The position numbers and the translations under genes are program-made. Shown here in pieces: positions 25,821 through 33,835 of a DNA stretch of 51,915 bases. Each line of letters opens with the position of its first letter. The first letter of the stretch is position 1. Where the stretch lies: contig CAMTPH010000007.1 of assembly GCA_947074345.1 (NCBI GenBank), positions 1 to 51,915 on the forward strand, written 5' to 3'. Source of the DNA: an uncultured Bacteroides sp. (GTDB lineage: Bacteria; Bacteroidota; Bacteroidia; Bacteroidales; Bacteroidaceae). A model generated the notes under the pieces. It made no database searches. It was not told the origin of the DNA and worked only from the letters and a program-made list of their open reading frames with translations.

Positions 25821-26419
25821 GTAGAGCTATGACGTTCTTGTAGTTCTTTTGCCAAATCTTCAATACGATATCCTTTAGAAGTAAGTAATACGATTAGATG
25901 ATAAAGCAGATCTGAACTTTCGTAAATCAATCTTTCATTTGTGCCATTGGTAGCTTCGATTACAGTTTCTACTGCCTCTTCGCCTACCTTTTGAGCTATT
26001 TTGTTGATGCCCGATTCAAACAAGCTTGTTGTATATGATTTCTCAGGCATTTCTTGATGACGTTTATCTATGAAATCTTGCAATTCTTTGATAAACATAA
26101 CCGGTTCTTCGTTTTTATCACCCCAGCAAGTATCTGTACCAGTGTGACAAACAGGTCCAACAGGATGAACTTCAATTAAAAGTGTATCATTATCACAATC
26201 AGACTTAATTGATTCAACATGTAAAAAATTACCACTTTCTTCGCCTTTAGTCCATAATCTATTTTTTGTACGACTAAAGAAAGTAACTTTACCTGTCTCA
26301 ACAGTCTTTTGATAAGCTTCCTGATTCATAAAGCCTAACATTAAGACTTTACGAGTAGTTTTATCTTGTATAATGGCAGGTATTAAACCATCCATTTTAT
26401 CGAAATCTAAATTCAACAT
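25805..26419 (-). CDS. hisIE: bifunctional phosphoribosyl-AMP cyclohydrolase / phosphoribosyl-ATP pyrophosphatase
   Basis: Catalyses the second and third steps of histidine synthesis. The HisI half (about 1-115) has GFMNQEAYQKT, FFSRTKNRLWTKGEESGN and the zinc/magnesium-binding ESIKSDCDNDTLL and HTGTDTCWG. The HisE half (about 118-204) has TTSLFESGINKIAQKVGEEAVETVIEA and DLLYHLIVLL. It is 204 residues, the common fused length. Its 3' end overlaps the ftsE-like gene. The 88-base gap to hisF is the largest in the his block; nothing in it looks like a terminator. Confidence 0.95.
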   Translation of the reverse strand: MLNLDFDKMDGLIPAIIQDKTTRKVLMLGFMNQEAYQKTVETGKVTFFSRTKNRLWTKGEESGNFLHVESIKSDCDNDTLLIEVHPVGPVCHTGTDTCWGDKNEEPVMFIKELQDFIDKRHQEMPEKSYTTSLFESGINKIAQKVGEEAVETVIEATNGTNERLIYESSDLLYHLIVLLTSKGYRIEDLAKELQERHSSTWKKH

Positions 26420-26507
26420 TTTCTCTATTTAAGATTTACATTTAATTAAACTAACTTCAATATTATCTTACAATTTAATTATATTGCAGACAACATTCAA
26501 TTCAGCT

Positions 26508-27266
26508 TCAAGTTCTTACCGTTATACCTTGTTCGCAAAGATACAATTTTAAATCGGGAATTCTAATTTCTCCGAAATGAAATACACTTGCAGCCAAAGC
26601 AGCATCTGCCTTACCCTCAGTGAAAGCATCTTTAAAGTGTTCCATTGTACCTGCTCCACCCGATGCAATAATAGGAATAGATAGCAGAGAAGACAATTCA
26701 CATAAAGCATTGTTTGCATAGCCGGTCTTTACTCCATCATGATCCATACTTGTGAAAAGTATTTCGCCAGCACCACGGTCTTGAGCCTCACGAGACCAAG
26801 CCATTAGTTCTTTATCTGTTTCTATTCTCCCACCATTCAAGAAGCACTTCCAACCAGAAGGAGTAAGTTTAGCGTCAATAGCAACAGTACATACTTGCGA
26901 ACCAAAGTTTTTAGCAATCTCGTCAATCAACTCTGGGTTCTTAATAGCCGACGAGTTAATTGATATTTTATCAGCTCCCGCATTAAGCAGCCTATCAACA
27001 TCATTTAATTCATGAATACCTCCACCTACAGTAAAAGGAATATTGATATTTGCAGCAATACGTTTCACTAGTTCAGCAAAGGTTTTTCGTCCTTCATGAC
27101 TTGCCGTAATATCAAGAAAAGTAAGTTCATCAGCACCTTGTTCGCTATAAGCCTTTCCTAATTCTACAGGATCTCCGGCCTCGCGAAGATTCACAAAGTT
27201 AGTCCCTTTTACAGTTTGACCATCTTTAATATCTAAGCAAGGAATTATTCTTTTTGCTAAAGCCAT
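26508..27266 (-). CDS. hisF: imidazole glycerol phosphate synthase, cyclase subunit
   Basis: Uses ammonia from HisH to turn PRFAR into imidazole glycerol phosphate and AICAR. A 252-residue (beta-alpha)8 barrel with catalytic Asp in [14 protein letters not shown] (about residue 11) and in VAIDAKL (about 130), and phosphate loops [10 protein letters not shown] and [13 protein letters not shown]. Part of the hisH-hisA-hisF-hisIE block with a 34-base gap after hisA. Confidence 0.97.
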   Translation of the reverse strand: MALAKRIIPCLDIKDGQTVKGTNFVNLREAGDPVELGKAYSEQGADELTFLDITASHEGRKTFAELVKRIAANINIPFTVGGGIHELNDVDRLLNAGADKISINSSAIKNPELIDEIAKNFGSQVCTVAIDAKLTPSGWKCFLNGGRIETDKELMAWSREAQDRGAGEILFTSMDHDGVKTGYANNALCELSSLLSIPIIASGGAGTMEHFKDAFTEGKADAALAASVFHFGEIRIPDLKLYLCEQGITVRT

Positions 27267-27300
27267 GATATATTATTTATTTCAAATTCAATAAAAACGG

Positions 27301-28020
27301 TTATAGAAAATCTCTAAGATCATTCAACTTGATATGCCCTTCGTAGATAGCCTTTCCAAATATAACAGCCGGTACATTTGCCTCTTGCAGTGCTACAATA
27401 TCATCAATTTTACTTACTCCACCACTTGCTATTAAATACAAAGATGGGTGTTGTTCCAAAATCTCTTTATACAACGCAATTGATGGACCTTGAAGCATTC
27501 CATCGCAATCAATATCAGTGCAAATCACTTTCGTTATGCCTTTAGCGATATAATCGTCCAAAAAAGAGAACAGATCGCAGGTGCTTGAATCTTTCCAACC
27601 ATTTACGGCAATCTTTTTATCTTTAGCATCAGCACCCAATATGATTTTATCAGCACCATATAAATCTAACCAATGCGAAAAAAGTTCCGGTTGTTTTACG
27701 GCAATACTTCCGCCGGTTATCATCTGCGCACCACATTCAAAAGCAATTCGTAAGTCATCATCAGACTTTACACCACCCCCAAAATCGACAATCAAAGAGG
27801 TTTGTGAAGTGATTTTTTCGAGAACACGATAGTTTACAATATGATGAGAAGCAGCTCCATCAAGATCGACAACATGAAGACGACGTATACCATGATCTTC
27901 AAACTCTTTGGCTACTTCAACAGGATTTTCATTATAAATCTTTTTGCTGTCATAGTCTCCTTTAGATAAACGCACACATTTTCCGTCTATAATGTCAATA
28001 GCTGGGATAATTTCAATCAT
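27301..28020 (-). CDS. hisA: phosphoribosyl-ProFAR isomerase
   Basis: Isomerises ProFAR to PRFAR in histidine synthesis. A 239-residue barrel closely parallel to HisF, with IIPAIDIIDGKCVRLSKGDY at the start (base Asp8), VDFGGGVKSDDD (phosphate loop), GADAKDKKIAVNGW (acid Asp region) and LIASGGVSKIDD near the C-terminus. hisH ends 18 bases upstream and hisF begins 34 bases downstream. Confidence 0.96.
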   Translation of the reverse strand: MIEIIPAIDIIDGKCVRLSKGDYDSKKIYNENPVEVAKEFEDHGIRRLHVVDLDGAASHHIVNYRVLEKITSQTSLIVDFGGGVKSDDDLRIAFECGAQMITGGSIAVKQPELFSHWLDLYGADKIILGADAKDKKIAVNGWKDSSTCDLFSFLDDYIAKGITKVICTDIDCDGMLQGPSIALYKEILEQHPSLYLIASGGVSKIDDIVALQEANVPAVIFGKAIYEGHIKLNDLRDFL

Positions 28021-28038
28021 ACTACTAAAAGGTTCAAA

Positions 28039-28629
28039 TTAAATGTTTAGGAAATTTTCTAATATACGCGAGCCAACAGTCCCACTCTTTTCGGGGTGAA
28101 ACTGAGTTGCATAAAAGTTATCTTTATGTATAGCCGCACTAAAAGGATGAATATAATCGGTAGTAGCAATTGTGAAATCACACTTCGGCACATAGAAGCT
28201 ATGAACGAAGTAAACAAACTCATCGTTTGTCAGTCCATCAAACAATTTACTCTTTACATCCATAAGAGTATTCCATCCCATATGAGGCACTTTTTCTTCC
28301 TGCTTATTTGGAACGAAACGCTTAACAGGAACATCGAAGATACCCAAACAATCAGCTTCTCCCTCTTCAGAATAAGAACACATCAATTGCATACCCAAGC
28401 AAATACCCAATACAGGTTGCTTTAAGTCTTTTATCAATTGAACCATTCCTGCTTCTCGAAGAAAGTTCATTGTAGTTTCAGCCTCTCCCACTCCCGGAAA
28501 GATAACCTTATCGGCCGATAGTATTTTCTCTTTATCATCAGTAATTAACGCATCGATGCCTAGTCGCTTCAATGCATAATCTACAGAGCAAATATTACCT
28601 GCATTATATTTTATGATAACTGTATTCAT
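28039..28629 (-). CDS. hisH: imidazole glycerol phosphate synthase, glutamine amidotransferase subunit
   Basis: Class I glutaminase that feeds ammonia to HisF. The 196-residue protein has the oxyanion strand segment FPGVGEAE near residue 45, the nucleophile in LGICLGMQLM near 79, and the His/Glu pair in TQFHPEKSG near 178. First his gene after purU, with a 9-base gap. Confidence 0.96.
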   Translation of the reverse strand: MNTVIIKYNAGNICSVDYALKRLGIDALITDDKEKILSADKVIFPGVGEAETTMNFLREAGMVQLIKDLKQPVLGICLGMQLMCSYSEEGEADCLGIFDVPVKRFVPNKQEEKVPHMGWNTLMDVKSKLFDGLTNDEFVYFVHSFYVPKCDFTIATTDYIHPFSAAIHKDNFYATQFHPEKSGTVGSRILENFLNI

Positions 28630-28638
28630 TTATTATAA

Positions 28639-29496
28639 TCAACTAAAAATGACAGTCTTGTTTTTATAAGCCAAAACTTTACGTTCAATGTGTTTCTGAA
28701 CAGCACGCGACAAAACGATTTTCTCCAAATCTTTGCCTTTGTAGATCAAGTCTTCTACCGAGTCCTTGTGTGAGATGCGCACTACATCTTGTTCGATGAT
28801 TGGTCCGGCATCCAACTCAGCAGTAACATAATGACTTGTAGCGCCAATAATTTTCACTCCTCGTTGAAAAGCTGCATGATAAGGCTTAGCACCAACAAAA
28901 GCAGGCAAGAAAGAGTGATGAATATTAATTATCTTATTGGGATACGCATTAATCATTTGCTCGGAAAGCACTTGCATATAGCGCGCCAATACGATACAAG
29001 ACACGTTATGTTCTTTCAACAATTCCAACTCAAGACGTTCTTGTTCCTTTTTGTTATCCTTTGTGATAGGGAACAGATAAAACGGAATACCAAAACGTTC
29101 GGCTACATGTTGCAAATCGGGATGATTACTTACAATCAAAGGTATATCAACATCCCACTCACCAGCAGTGTAGCGAGCCAAGATATCAAAGAGACAATGC
29201 GACATTTTAGAAACAAAAATAGCCATACGTGGTTTTACATCCGAGAAATATAAACGAAAATTCATTGCATACTTCTGCCCGTATAGTGTTTCAAAATAAT
29301 CTTCAATCTTCTCTTGTGGAACCAAAAAATCTTTCAATTCCCACTCTATTCTCATGAAAAAGATATTCTCCACATGATCTACATACTGATCAAGATAGAT
29401 AATATTACCTTTATTTACAGTGATAAAATCTGTAACCTCGGCAAGAATACCAGGTTTATCAGGACAGTGTAATAATAGCTTAGCTGTTGTCTTCAT
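28639..29496 (-). CDS. purU: formyltetrahydrofolate deformylase
   Basis: Hydrolyses 10-formyl-THF to THF and formate, balancing the one-carbon pool and supplying formate for purine synthesis. It has an N-terminal ACT domain (AKLLLHCPDKPGILAEVTDF) followed by a formyltransferase-fold domain, with FVSKMSHCLFDILARY, IINIHHSFLPAFVGAKPYH (catalytic His) and IGATSHYVTAELDAGPIIEQDV (catalytic Asp). The frame opens at 29529, but I prefer the ATG at 29496 (285 residues), where homologous proteins begin. It heads the his block; histidine synthesis makes AICAR, which needs formyl-THF to be recycled, a plausible metabolic link. Confidence 0.92.
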   Translation of the reverse strand: MKTTAKLLLHCPDKPGILAEVTDFITVNKGNIIYLDQYVDHVENIFFMRIEWELKDFLVPQEKIEDYFETLYGQKYAMNFRLYFSDVKPRMAIFVSKMSHCLFDILARYTAGEWDVDIPLIVSNHPDLQHVAERFGIPFYLFPITKDNKKEQERLELELLKEHNVSCIVLARYMQVLSEQMINAYPNKIINIHHSFLPAFVGAKPYHAAFQRGVKIIGATSHYVTAELDAGPIIEQDVVRISHKDSVEDLIYKGKDLEKIVLSRAVQKHIERKVLAYKNKTVIFS

Positions 29497-29556
29497 TGTA
29501 CTTATGGTTTTACTGTTATTTAAAGACACACTTACATTGCATCTATTTTAAGCATG

Positions 29557-29564
29557 CAAAAATA
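29557..29564 (-). promoter_or_regulatory. -7 box of the purU-his cluster
   Basis: Reads TATTTTTG followed by C on the - strand, matching TAnnTTTG; about 60 bases upstream of the ATG at 29496. It also lies upstream of the alternative ATG at 29529. No clear -33. Confidence 0.45.
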
Positions 29565-30045
29565 ACTAATTATTGCAATCAGCCACCTTTTTAGAATAAA
29601 AAGTTTATTTTAATCCTCTATTATCTAACAGATAGAAAGCATAAACTAGCCGTTTTGTTATATATTCTAATACAGAAAAATATAATTACATCAACTCTTT
29701 ATTTACGATATTTACCACCTTAAACGCAAACATTCCATTTATCAACTTCAAACATGGAGTTTGATAACAGTTAACAGTTATCATGATAGATCTATATATT
29801 CAACGCGATAACTGTTAACTGTTATCATACGAAATGAGATAAACTACAATTCCAATGATACACATTTTACATGATGTGTATAAAAAATAGAACTCTTATA
29901 TATAATAATGTGTGCCGCAAATCCGCTAAATAGACAAATATAACGTTAGAAAAAAAAGTTTCATTTTTTTCATTGTAAAACCGCCTCATAATGAACCACT
30001 AAGGATTTTTTCTACAAATTAGTATGCAAAAAAATTATTCTAGCT
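29565..30045. other. purU / tRNA divergent intergenic region
   Basis: About 480 AT-rich bases without a credible reading frame, separating purU (-) from the tRNA genes (+). It contains palindromic repeat element C (29763-29826), which lies upstream of both promoters and outside both transcripts. I see no other dyad or RNA gene. Confidence 0.6.
29763..29826. repeat. palindromic repeat element C
   Basis: Two 20-bp cores, GATAACAGTTAACAGTTATC (29763-29782) and GATAACTGTTAACTGTTATC (29807-29826), 24 bp apart (centres 44 bp apart). The spacer, read on the - strand, begins GCGTTGAATATATAG, near-identical to the GCGTTGAATGTATAG of element A. It lies between divergent genes. Confidence 0.88.
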
Positions 30046-30076
30046 ATTGCAGGTATCAGAAAAACCACTACCTTTG
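30046..30076 (+). promoter_or_regulatory. tRNA-Asp promoter
   Basis: ATTG (30046-30049), 19 bases, then TACCTTTG (30069-30076) followed by C: an excellent match to the Bacteroides -33/-7 layout. Transcription would begin some 40 bases before the first tRNA. Confidence 0.75.
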
Positions 30077-30122
30077 CAACCGCAATCGAGAGAGATGCGA
30101 AAACAAATAAAGTTGAAATTTT

Positions 30123-30196
30123 GGTGCGTTAGTTCAGTTGGTTAGAATACATGCCTGTCACGCATGGGGTCACGGGTTCGAGTCCCGTACGCACCG
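30123..30196 (+). tRNA. tRNA-Asp (anticodon GTC)
   Basis: A complete 74-base cloverleaf. The acceptor stem GGTGCGT pairs with ACGCACC, with discriminator G. The D-loop holds AGTTGGTTA, the anticodon loop CTGTCAC has GTC, and the T-arm GGGTTCGAGTCCC is present. CCA is not encoded. It is identical to the copy 107 bases downstream. Confidence 0.97.
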
Positions 30197-30229
30197 CACA
30201 CAAAGTTTCAATTAATGTTCATAAAAAAT

Positions 30230-30303
30230 GGTGCGTTAGTTCAGTTGGTTAGAATACATGCCTGTCACGCATGGGGTCACGGGTTCGAGTCCCGTACGCA
30301 CCG
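30230..30303 (+). tRNA. tRNA-Asp (anticodon GTC), second copy
   Basis: Sequence identical to the first copy across all 74 bases, 33 bases downstream of it. It shares the promoter and is followed by a terminator, so both are cut from one precursor. CCA is not encoded. Confidence 0.97.
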
Positions 30304-30308
30304 CAAAG

Positions 30309-30340
30309 AAACTCCGGAGTTATAAACTTCGGAGTTTTTT
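30309..30340 (+). terminator. intrinsic terminator of the tRNA-Asp operon
   Basis: A 13-bp stem (30309-30321 with 30325-30337, one G-T pair), 3-base loop and T-run, directly after the second tRNA. Confidence 0.87.
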
Positions 30341-30376
30341 GTATCCTAAAACCTAAGAAACACAAAGCGGTTTTAT

Positions 30377-30384
30377 TATCTTTG
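30377..30384 (+). promoter_or_regulatory. nfo -7 box
   Basis: TATCTTTG followed by T, matching TAnnTTTG; 26 bases upstream of the nfo ATG. No -33 box at the usual spacing. Confidence 0.5.
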
Positions 30385-30410
30385 TGATATAATCAACAAA
30401 AATAGAATAT

Positions 30411-31250
30411 ATGAAATATATAGGCGCACACGTCAGTACATCTGGTGGAGTTGAGAACGCTCCTATCAATGCACATCAAATTGGAGCAAACGCATTTGCT
30501 TTATTCACCAAAAACCAACGTCAATGGGTTAGCAAACCACTAACCCCTGAAAGCATTGCTGAATTTAAAGCGAATTGCGAAAAGTACAATTTCAACCCTG
30601 CATACATCCTTCCACACGATAGTTACTTAATCAATCTTGGTCATCCCGAGGAAGAAGGATTAGAAAAAAGCCGTAAAGCTTTCCTTGACGAAATGCAACG
30701 TTGCGAACAGCTGGGACTTAAACTACTTAATTTCCATCCTGGAACTACATTAAACAAAATAACCGTCGAAGAGTGTCTGGATAGAATTGCCGAGAGCATT
30801 AACTTGACTCTTGCTCAAACAAAAGATGTAATAGCTGTTATTGAGAATACTGCCGGACAAGGAAGCAACGTAGGCAATGAGTTTTGGCATCTGAAATACA
30901 TCATTGATCGTGTAGAAGATAAAAGTCGCGTAGGCGTTTGTCTTGACACATGCCATACATATTCTGCAGGCTATGATTTGGTGGATGATTATGAAGGTGT
31001 ATTCCAAAACTTCGACGAAACGGTAGGCTTTGAATACTTGAAAGGAATGCATATCAACGATTCTAAAAAAGAACTAGCTAGTCGCGTAGACCGCCATGAT
31101 AGCATTGGTAAAGGAACAATAGGATTTGACTTCTTTACTAAACTAATGAGTGATCCACGTTTCGATAATATGCCTTTAATACTCGAAACTGTAGAAGAGA
31201 CTCTCTGGCCTGAAGAAATTGCATGGCTTAGAGAACAATCTTCCCTTTAG
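30411..31250 (+). CDS. nfo: endonuclease IV (AP endonuclease)
   Basis: Three-zinc AP endonuclease that nicks DNA 5' of abasic sites in base-excision repair. The 279-residue barrel keeps the metal ligands in their usual motifs: [11 protein letters not shown] at the start, [11 protein letters not shown] near residue 64, LNFHPGT near 105, [12 protein letters not shown] near 141, [13 protein letters not shown] near 174, [22 protein letters not shown] near 212 and ILETV near 258. Start and length are standard. It is a single-gene unit with its own promoter and terminator. Confidence 0.97.
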   Translation: MKYIGAHVSTSGGVENAPINAHQIGANAFALFTKNQRQWVSKPLTPESIAEFKANCEKYNFNPAYILPHDSYLINLGHPEEEGLEKSRKAFLDEMQRCEQLGLKLLNFHPGTTLNKITVEECLDRIAESINLTLAQTKDVIAVIENTAGQGSNVGNEFWHLKYIIDRVEDKSRVGVCLDTCHTYSAGYDLVDDYEGVFQNFDETVGFEYLKGMHINDSKKELASRVDRHDSIGKGTIGFDFFTKLMSDPRFDNMPLILETVEETLWPEEIAWLREQSSL

Positions 31251-31260
31251 TCTCTTACAT

Positions 31261-31310
31261 AAACCAAACGAGCGCATTATCAACTATTGATAATGCGCTC
31301 GTTTGGTTTT
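31261..31310. terminator. bidirectional terminator between nfo and the membrane-protein gene
   Basis: A perfect 23-bp stem (31261-31283 with 31287-31309) and a 3-base loop, with A's and T's at its ends. It lies between two convergent genes. Confidence 0.92.
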
Positions 31311-31322
31311 ATAATGATATAG

Positions 31323-32018
31323 TTAATCTTCTACTGGCTTTCTAGCTGCTATAGCCAAGAATATACCAAGAACAACTCCTAATAATGCAGCAAACAATAC
31401 ACGCGCATCTCCAGGCAACAAAAAGGTAATAGTATGTGCAGGAAACCAAAAGAAAGGTATCGTTTTCTTAAATACAAACCCCCATTGTACTTTCCAATTA
31501 AGATTTTGAAGAATCTTGCCCATAGGTATCGGAGTAAAGAAACCGCGCATTGTACCACCTGTAGCTATAATATGGGTATCAGTAATACGGTGAAATGTCA
31601 TAAAGACTGGAGCGAAGATAGAATTCATGGTTACAGAAATAGCAAAGGCTACACCAACTTTGGCCCATGAAATAGAATCACCCATCAATGTTGGCGCATC
31701 AACAGCACCCATATATGAAAGAAATGCTGGTACTCCATTTGAGAATACAACAAAAGCCATATTAATACCCATCCCTAATATACCCCAAACAAAAGCTCTT
31801 GGCAGTATTCCAAAACCGGGACGGTTATAAACACCAGTGCTTATACGCAAACCTATTACCTCTCCAAGAGTAGATAGGATTGCGAATTTAACAAAACTCA
31901 TAATCATGCCATGAGAATTATTAAACGATTTATAGCCATCGTAAACAGCCGGAATTAAGAAGAAAGGAAGAAAACAAATGATAACACAAGCAATAAAAAT
32001 AAAATCGTGCCTCTTCAT
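31323..32018 (-). CDS. polytopic membrane protein, possibly Mpv17/PMP22-like
   Basis: A 231-residue membrane protein with about five hydrophobic helices (residues roughly 7-25, 37-55, 74-95, 121-140 and 190-225). The C-terminal stretch FFWFPAHTITFLLP followed by RVLFAALLGVVLGIFLA resembles the WPxxxxxNFxxVPxxxR pattern of the Mpv17/PMP22 family, but I could not check this and the N-terminal part gives no match. The substrate and role are unknown. It has its own likely promoter and convergent terminator. Confidence 0.7.
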   Translation of the reverse strand: MKRHDFIFIACVIICFLPFFLIPAVYDGYKSFNNSHGMIMSFVKFAILSTLGEVIGLRISTGVYNRPGFGILPRAFVWGILGMGINMAFVVFSNGVPAFLSYMGAVDAPTLMGDSISWAKVGVAFAISVTMNSIFAPVFMTFHRITDTHIIATGGTMRGFFTPIPMGKILQNLNWKVQWGFVFKKTIPFFWFPAHTITFLLPGDARVLFAALLGVVLGIFLAIAARKPVED

Positions 32019-32046
32019 ATAGTATTATGTATTTATAGTAACTCTA

Positions 32047-32054
32047 CAAATATA
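32047..32054 (-). promoter_or_regulatory. -7 box of the membrane-protein gene
   Basis: TATATTTG followed by T on the - strand, 28 bases upstream of the ATG at 32018. A CAAA (TTTG on the - strand) at 32078-32081 is 23 bases away, slightly too far for the usual -33. Confidence 0.45.
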
Positions 32055-32136
32055 CAATAAAAAGTCATAAAGAAAAGCAAAACAATATTTTTATATACAA
32101 TTGTTAGTTTATCACATGCATATGATATCTTTTAGT

Positions 32137-32313
32137 CTACCAAAATTTATTTTGAGTAGCATCGTATTCAAAACCAACTGCGCCCAATACATCAAGTATG
32201 TGTGTTTTATTTAGGCTTAATTCTTCACACAATTCATCGAGTGAAGCATATTGATCTCTTAGCTTCATATTTATAAAGCTAAAAAGCATCATAGGATCCT
32301 TAGGTATATCCAT
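32137..32313 (-). CDS. DUF4250 small protein
   Basis: A 58-residue reading frame beginning MDIPKDPMMLFSFINMKLRD and ending ATQNKFW. It agrees with the DUF4250 family of very small bacterial proteins: the PKDP-MML-S-(I/V)N-KLRD start, then a helix-turn-helix-like middle (LDELCEELSLNKTHILDVLGAVGFEYD). It is cytoplasmic, without catalytic residues; function unknown. A perfect -7 box lies 23-30 bases upstream, so it appears to be independently transcribed. Confidence 0.85.
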   Translation of the reverse strand: MDIPKDPMMLFSFINMKLRDQYASLDELCEELSLNKTHILDVLGAVGFEYDATQNKFW

Positions 32314-32335
32314 GTTAATCTGATTCTATTTTTGG

Positions 32336-32343
32336 CAAAGATA
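32336..32343 (-). promoter_or_regulatory. -7 box of the DUF4250 gene
   Basis: TATCTTTG followed by C on the - strand, an exact TAnnTTTGY match, 23 bases upstream of the DUF4250 ATG and 34 bases after the FecR stop. Confidence 0.55.
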
Positions 32344-32376
32344 GAAAGAAAAGAAAAATGAATAAAATAATAGCTA

Positions 32377-33243
32377 TTAATCTAATAGAATATATCCTTC
32401 TTCGTTTTGAATATAATCTAAATTGAGCGCTTCAGACAATTGCCTAATTGTATTAAGGGGAGAACTATTATCTAACTCTATAGACAATCGTTGTTCACCG
32501 TATCTTCTTGCTGCGGGAGATAAGCTGATAGTTAACGAATCGTTCATATTAACAATATAAAGTATCTTGTTGAGCGCTTCATTATTGAATCGCACACTCT
32601 TTATATAGTTACTAAACAACTCACTACTAGAAATTGGAGAATAGGAAACCTGGCCATCGGATGCAATCTTTAAAGCTTCGCCATCGTTGACATAATAATG
32701 TTGACCATCCGTTTTATGTGTAAGCTGAACCATTCCTTGCTTCACCGACAAAATCAATGTATCATTATAAAGATTGTCAATAACAAAATTGGTACCTATT
32801 GCACGGATATTAACATGATCCATATCAATTATAAATGGGAATAACTCATGTGGAGCAATATCAAATAGTGCATTACCATTAAATTCAACCAATCTATTGC
32901 CATTGTTAAACTTATCGGAGCACTTTACAAATGAGTTCTTAGTCAAACAAACAATAGATCCATCACTCAAAGTAGCAGCCAACGACGACTGTTCATTATT
33001 CAAGTGAGTTAGTAAACGAATTCGATTTTCATCATATTTATAAAACAAATGGTTGGTATAAAAAAACACACAAATCCCTATAAACAGAACACCTAAAGCC
33101 ATCCATTGTGAACTAGAGATCAGTTTATGGTATTTATTAGTCTTTCTTTTGGTTCTACTAGCAAAAGATTCACTACCCTTTCCTTCAGACGTAAAGCCTT
33201 TGTTGGTAGGAGTAGATTGATTATGTTCTTCTGACTTATACAT
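32377..33243 (-). CDS. FecR-family anti-sigma factor
   Basis: Inner-membrane anti-sigma factor that holds an ECF sigma factor until an outer-membrane signal arrives. A cytoplasmic N-terminal region of about 45 residues precedes one transmembrane helix (about 46-64), then a periplasmic FecR domain (FNGNALFDIAPHELFPFIIDMDHVNIRAIGTNFVI) and a C-terminal DUF4974-like domain (FNNEALNKILYIVNM to the end). The frame extends to 33261, but the ATG at 33243 overlaps the sigma-factor stop (ATGTATAA), which is the normal coupled arrangement, so I choose it (288 residues). Unlike FecR of E. coli, Bacteroides members have little N-terminal sigma-binding sequence, as here. Confidence 0.9.
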   Translation of the reverse strand: MYKSEEHNQSTPTNKGFTSEGKGSESFASRTKRKTNKYHKLISSSQWMALGVLFIGICVFFYTNHLFYKYDENRIRLLTHLNNEQSSLAATLSDGSIVCLTKNSFVKCSDKFNNGNRLVEFNGNALFDIAPHELFPFIIDMDHVNIRAIGTNFVIDNLYNDTLILSVKQGMVQLTHKTDGQHYYVNDGEALKIASDGQVSYSPISSSELFSNYIKSVRFNNEALNKILYIVNMNDSLTISLSPAARRYGEQRLSIELDNSSPLNTIRQLSEALNLDYIQNEEGYILLD

Positions 33244-33775
33244 AATTGTCAAATTCTTCACGTAATGTTTTTAAAGCTTTTGTCATCTCTGCTTCAATCG
33301 TTTTAACCGATAGCGATAATTGATTAGCTATTTCCGAATACTTCTTTCCTTCCATTCGATGAAGATTAAAAATCTTTTGCCGCCTATTAGGTAGTTTAGC
33401 TAATCCAATCCTTAACACCTCTTCCAACTCGTGATATTCTACATATTGATGAGGATCAATAGAACAAATTGAAGGTTTATTAATTGAGTATTCTATAAAT
33501 TTGTCTTTCAGCACTTGTTGTCTTCGATATTGCAAAGATTGATAATAAACACTCTTGTACAAGTAGCAACTTAAAGACTTGCTAATAGGAAAATGTTCTT
33601 TATTTTTCCATAACTTATAAAACAATTCTCCTACTATCTCTTTTGCAGGCTCAGTTTGCCCAATGATACCCGATGAATACCAACACAGAAAAGGATAATA
33701 ATAATTAAACAATTGCTCAAATGCTTTAACATCCCCTTCCTTTATCTTTTGTATAATAAGAGAATCATCAAACAT
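33236..33775 (-). CDS. ECF RNA polymerase sigma factor
   Basis: A 179-residue sigma-70 of the Bacteroides-expanded ECF group. The sigma2 domain (FEQLFNYYYPFLCWYSSGI, residues about 17-35, with the core-binding region following) and the sigma4 domain (LPNRRQKIFNLHRMEGKKYSEIANQLSLS, about 125-155, a helix-turn-helix for the -35 element) are both present, with a short linker. Its stop overlaps the FecR start by 8 bases. A promoter box in the gap to the upstream gene suggests the pair is transcribed separately, possibly in addition to read-through from the upstream CDS. Target genes are probably the SusCD locus nearby, by analogy with similar loci. Confidence 0.93.
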   Translation of the reverse strand: MFDDSLIIQKIKEGDVKAFEQLFNYYYPFLCWYSSGIIGQTEPAKEIVGELFYKLWKNKEHFPISKSLSCYLYKSVYYQSLQYRRQQVLKDKFIEYSINKPSICSIDPHQYVEYHELEEVLRIGLAKLPNRRQKIFNLHRMEGKKYSEIANQLSLSVKTIEAEMTKALKTLREEFDNYV

Positions 33776-33803
33776 AATATTAACAATATCAAATGTTTAT
33801 CCT

Positions 33804-33835
33804 CAAATATACAATATTTAAATGTTAATATCAAT
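33804..33835 (-). promoter_or_regulatory. promoter of the sigma/anti-sigma pair
   Basis: On the - strand: ATTG (33832-33835), 20 bases, TATATTTG (33804-33811). It overlaps the last codons of the upstream gene and would start transcription some 22 bases before the sigma ATG. Confidence 0.6.

Noticed and set aside
28789..29253. 154-codon + strand frame inside purU
   Set aside because: Antisense shadow of purU, with no recognisable motif or promoter.
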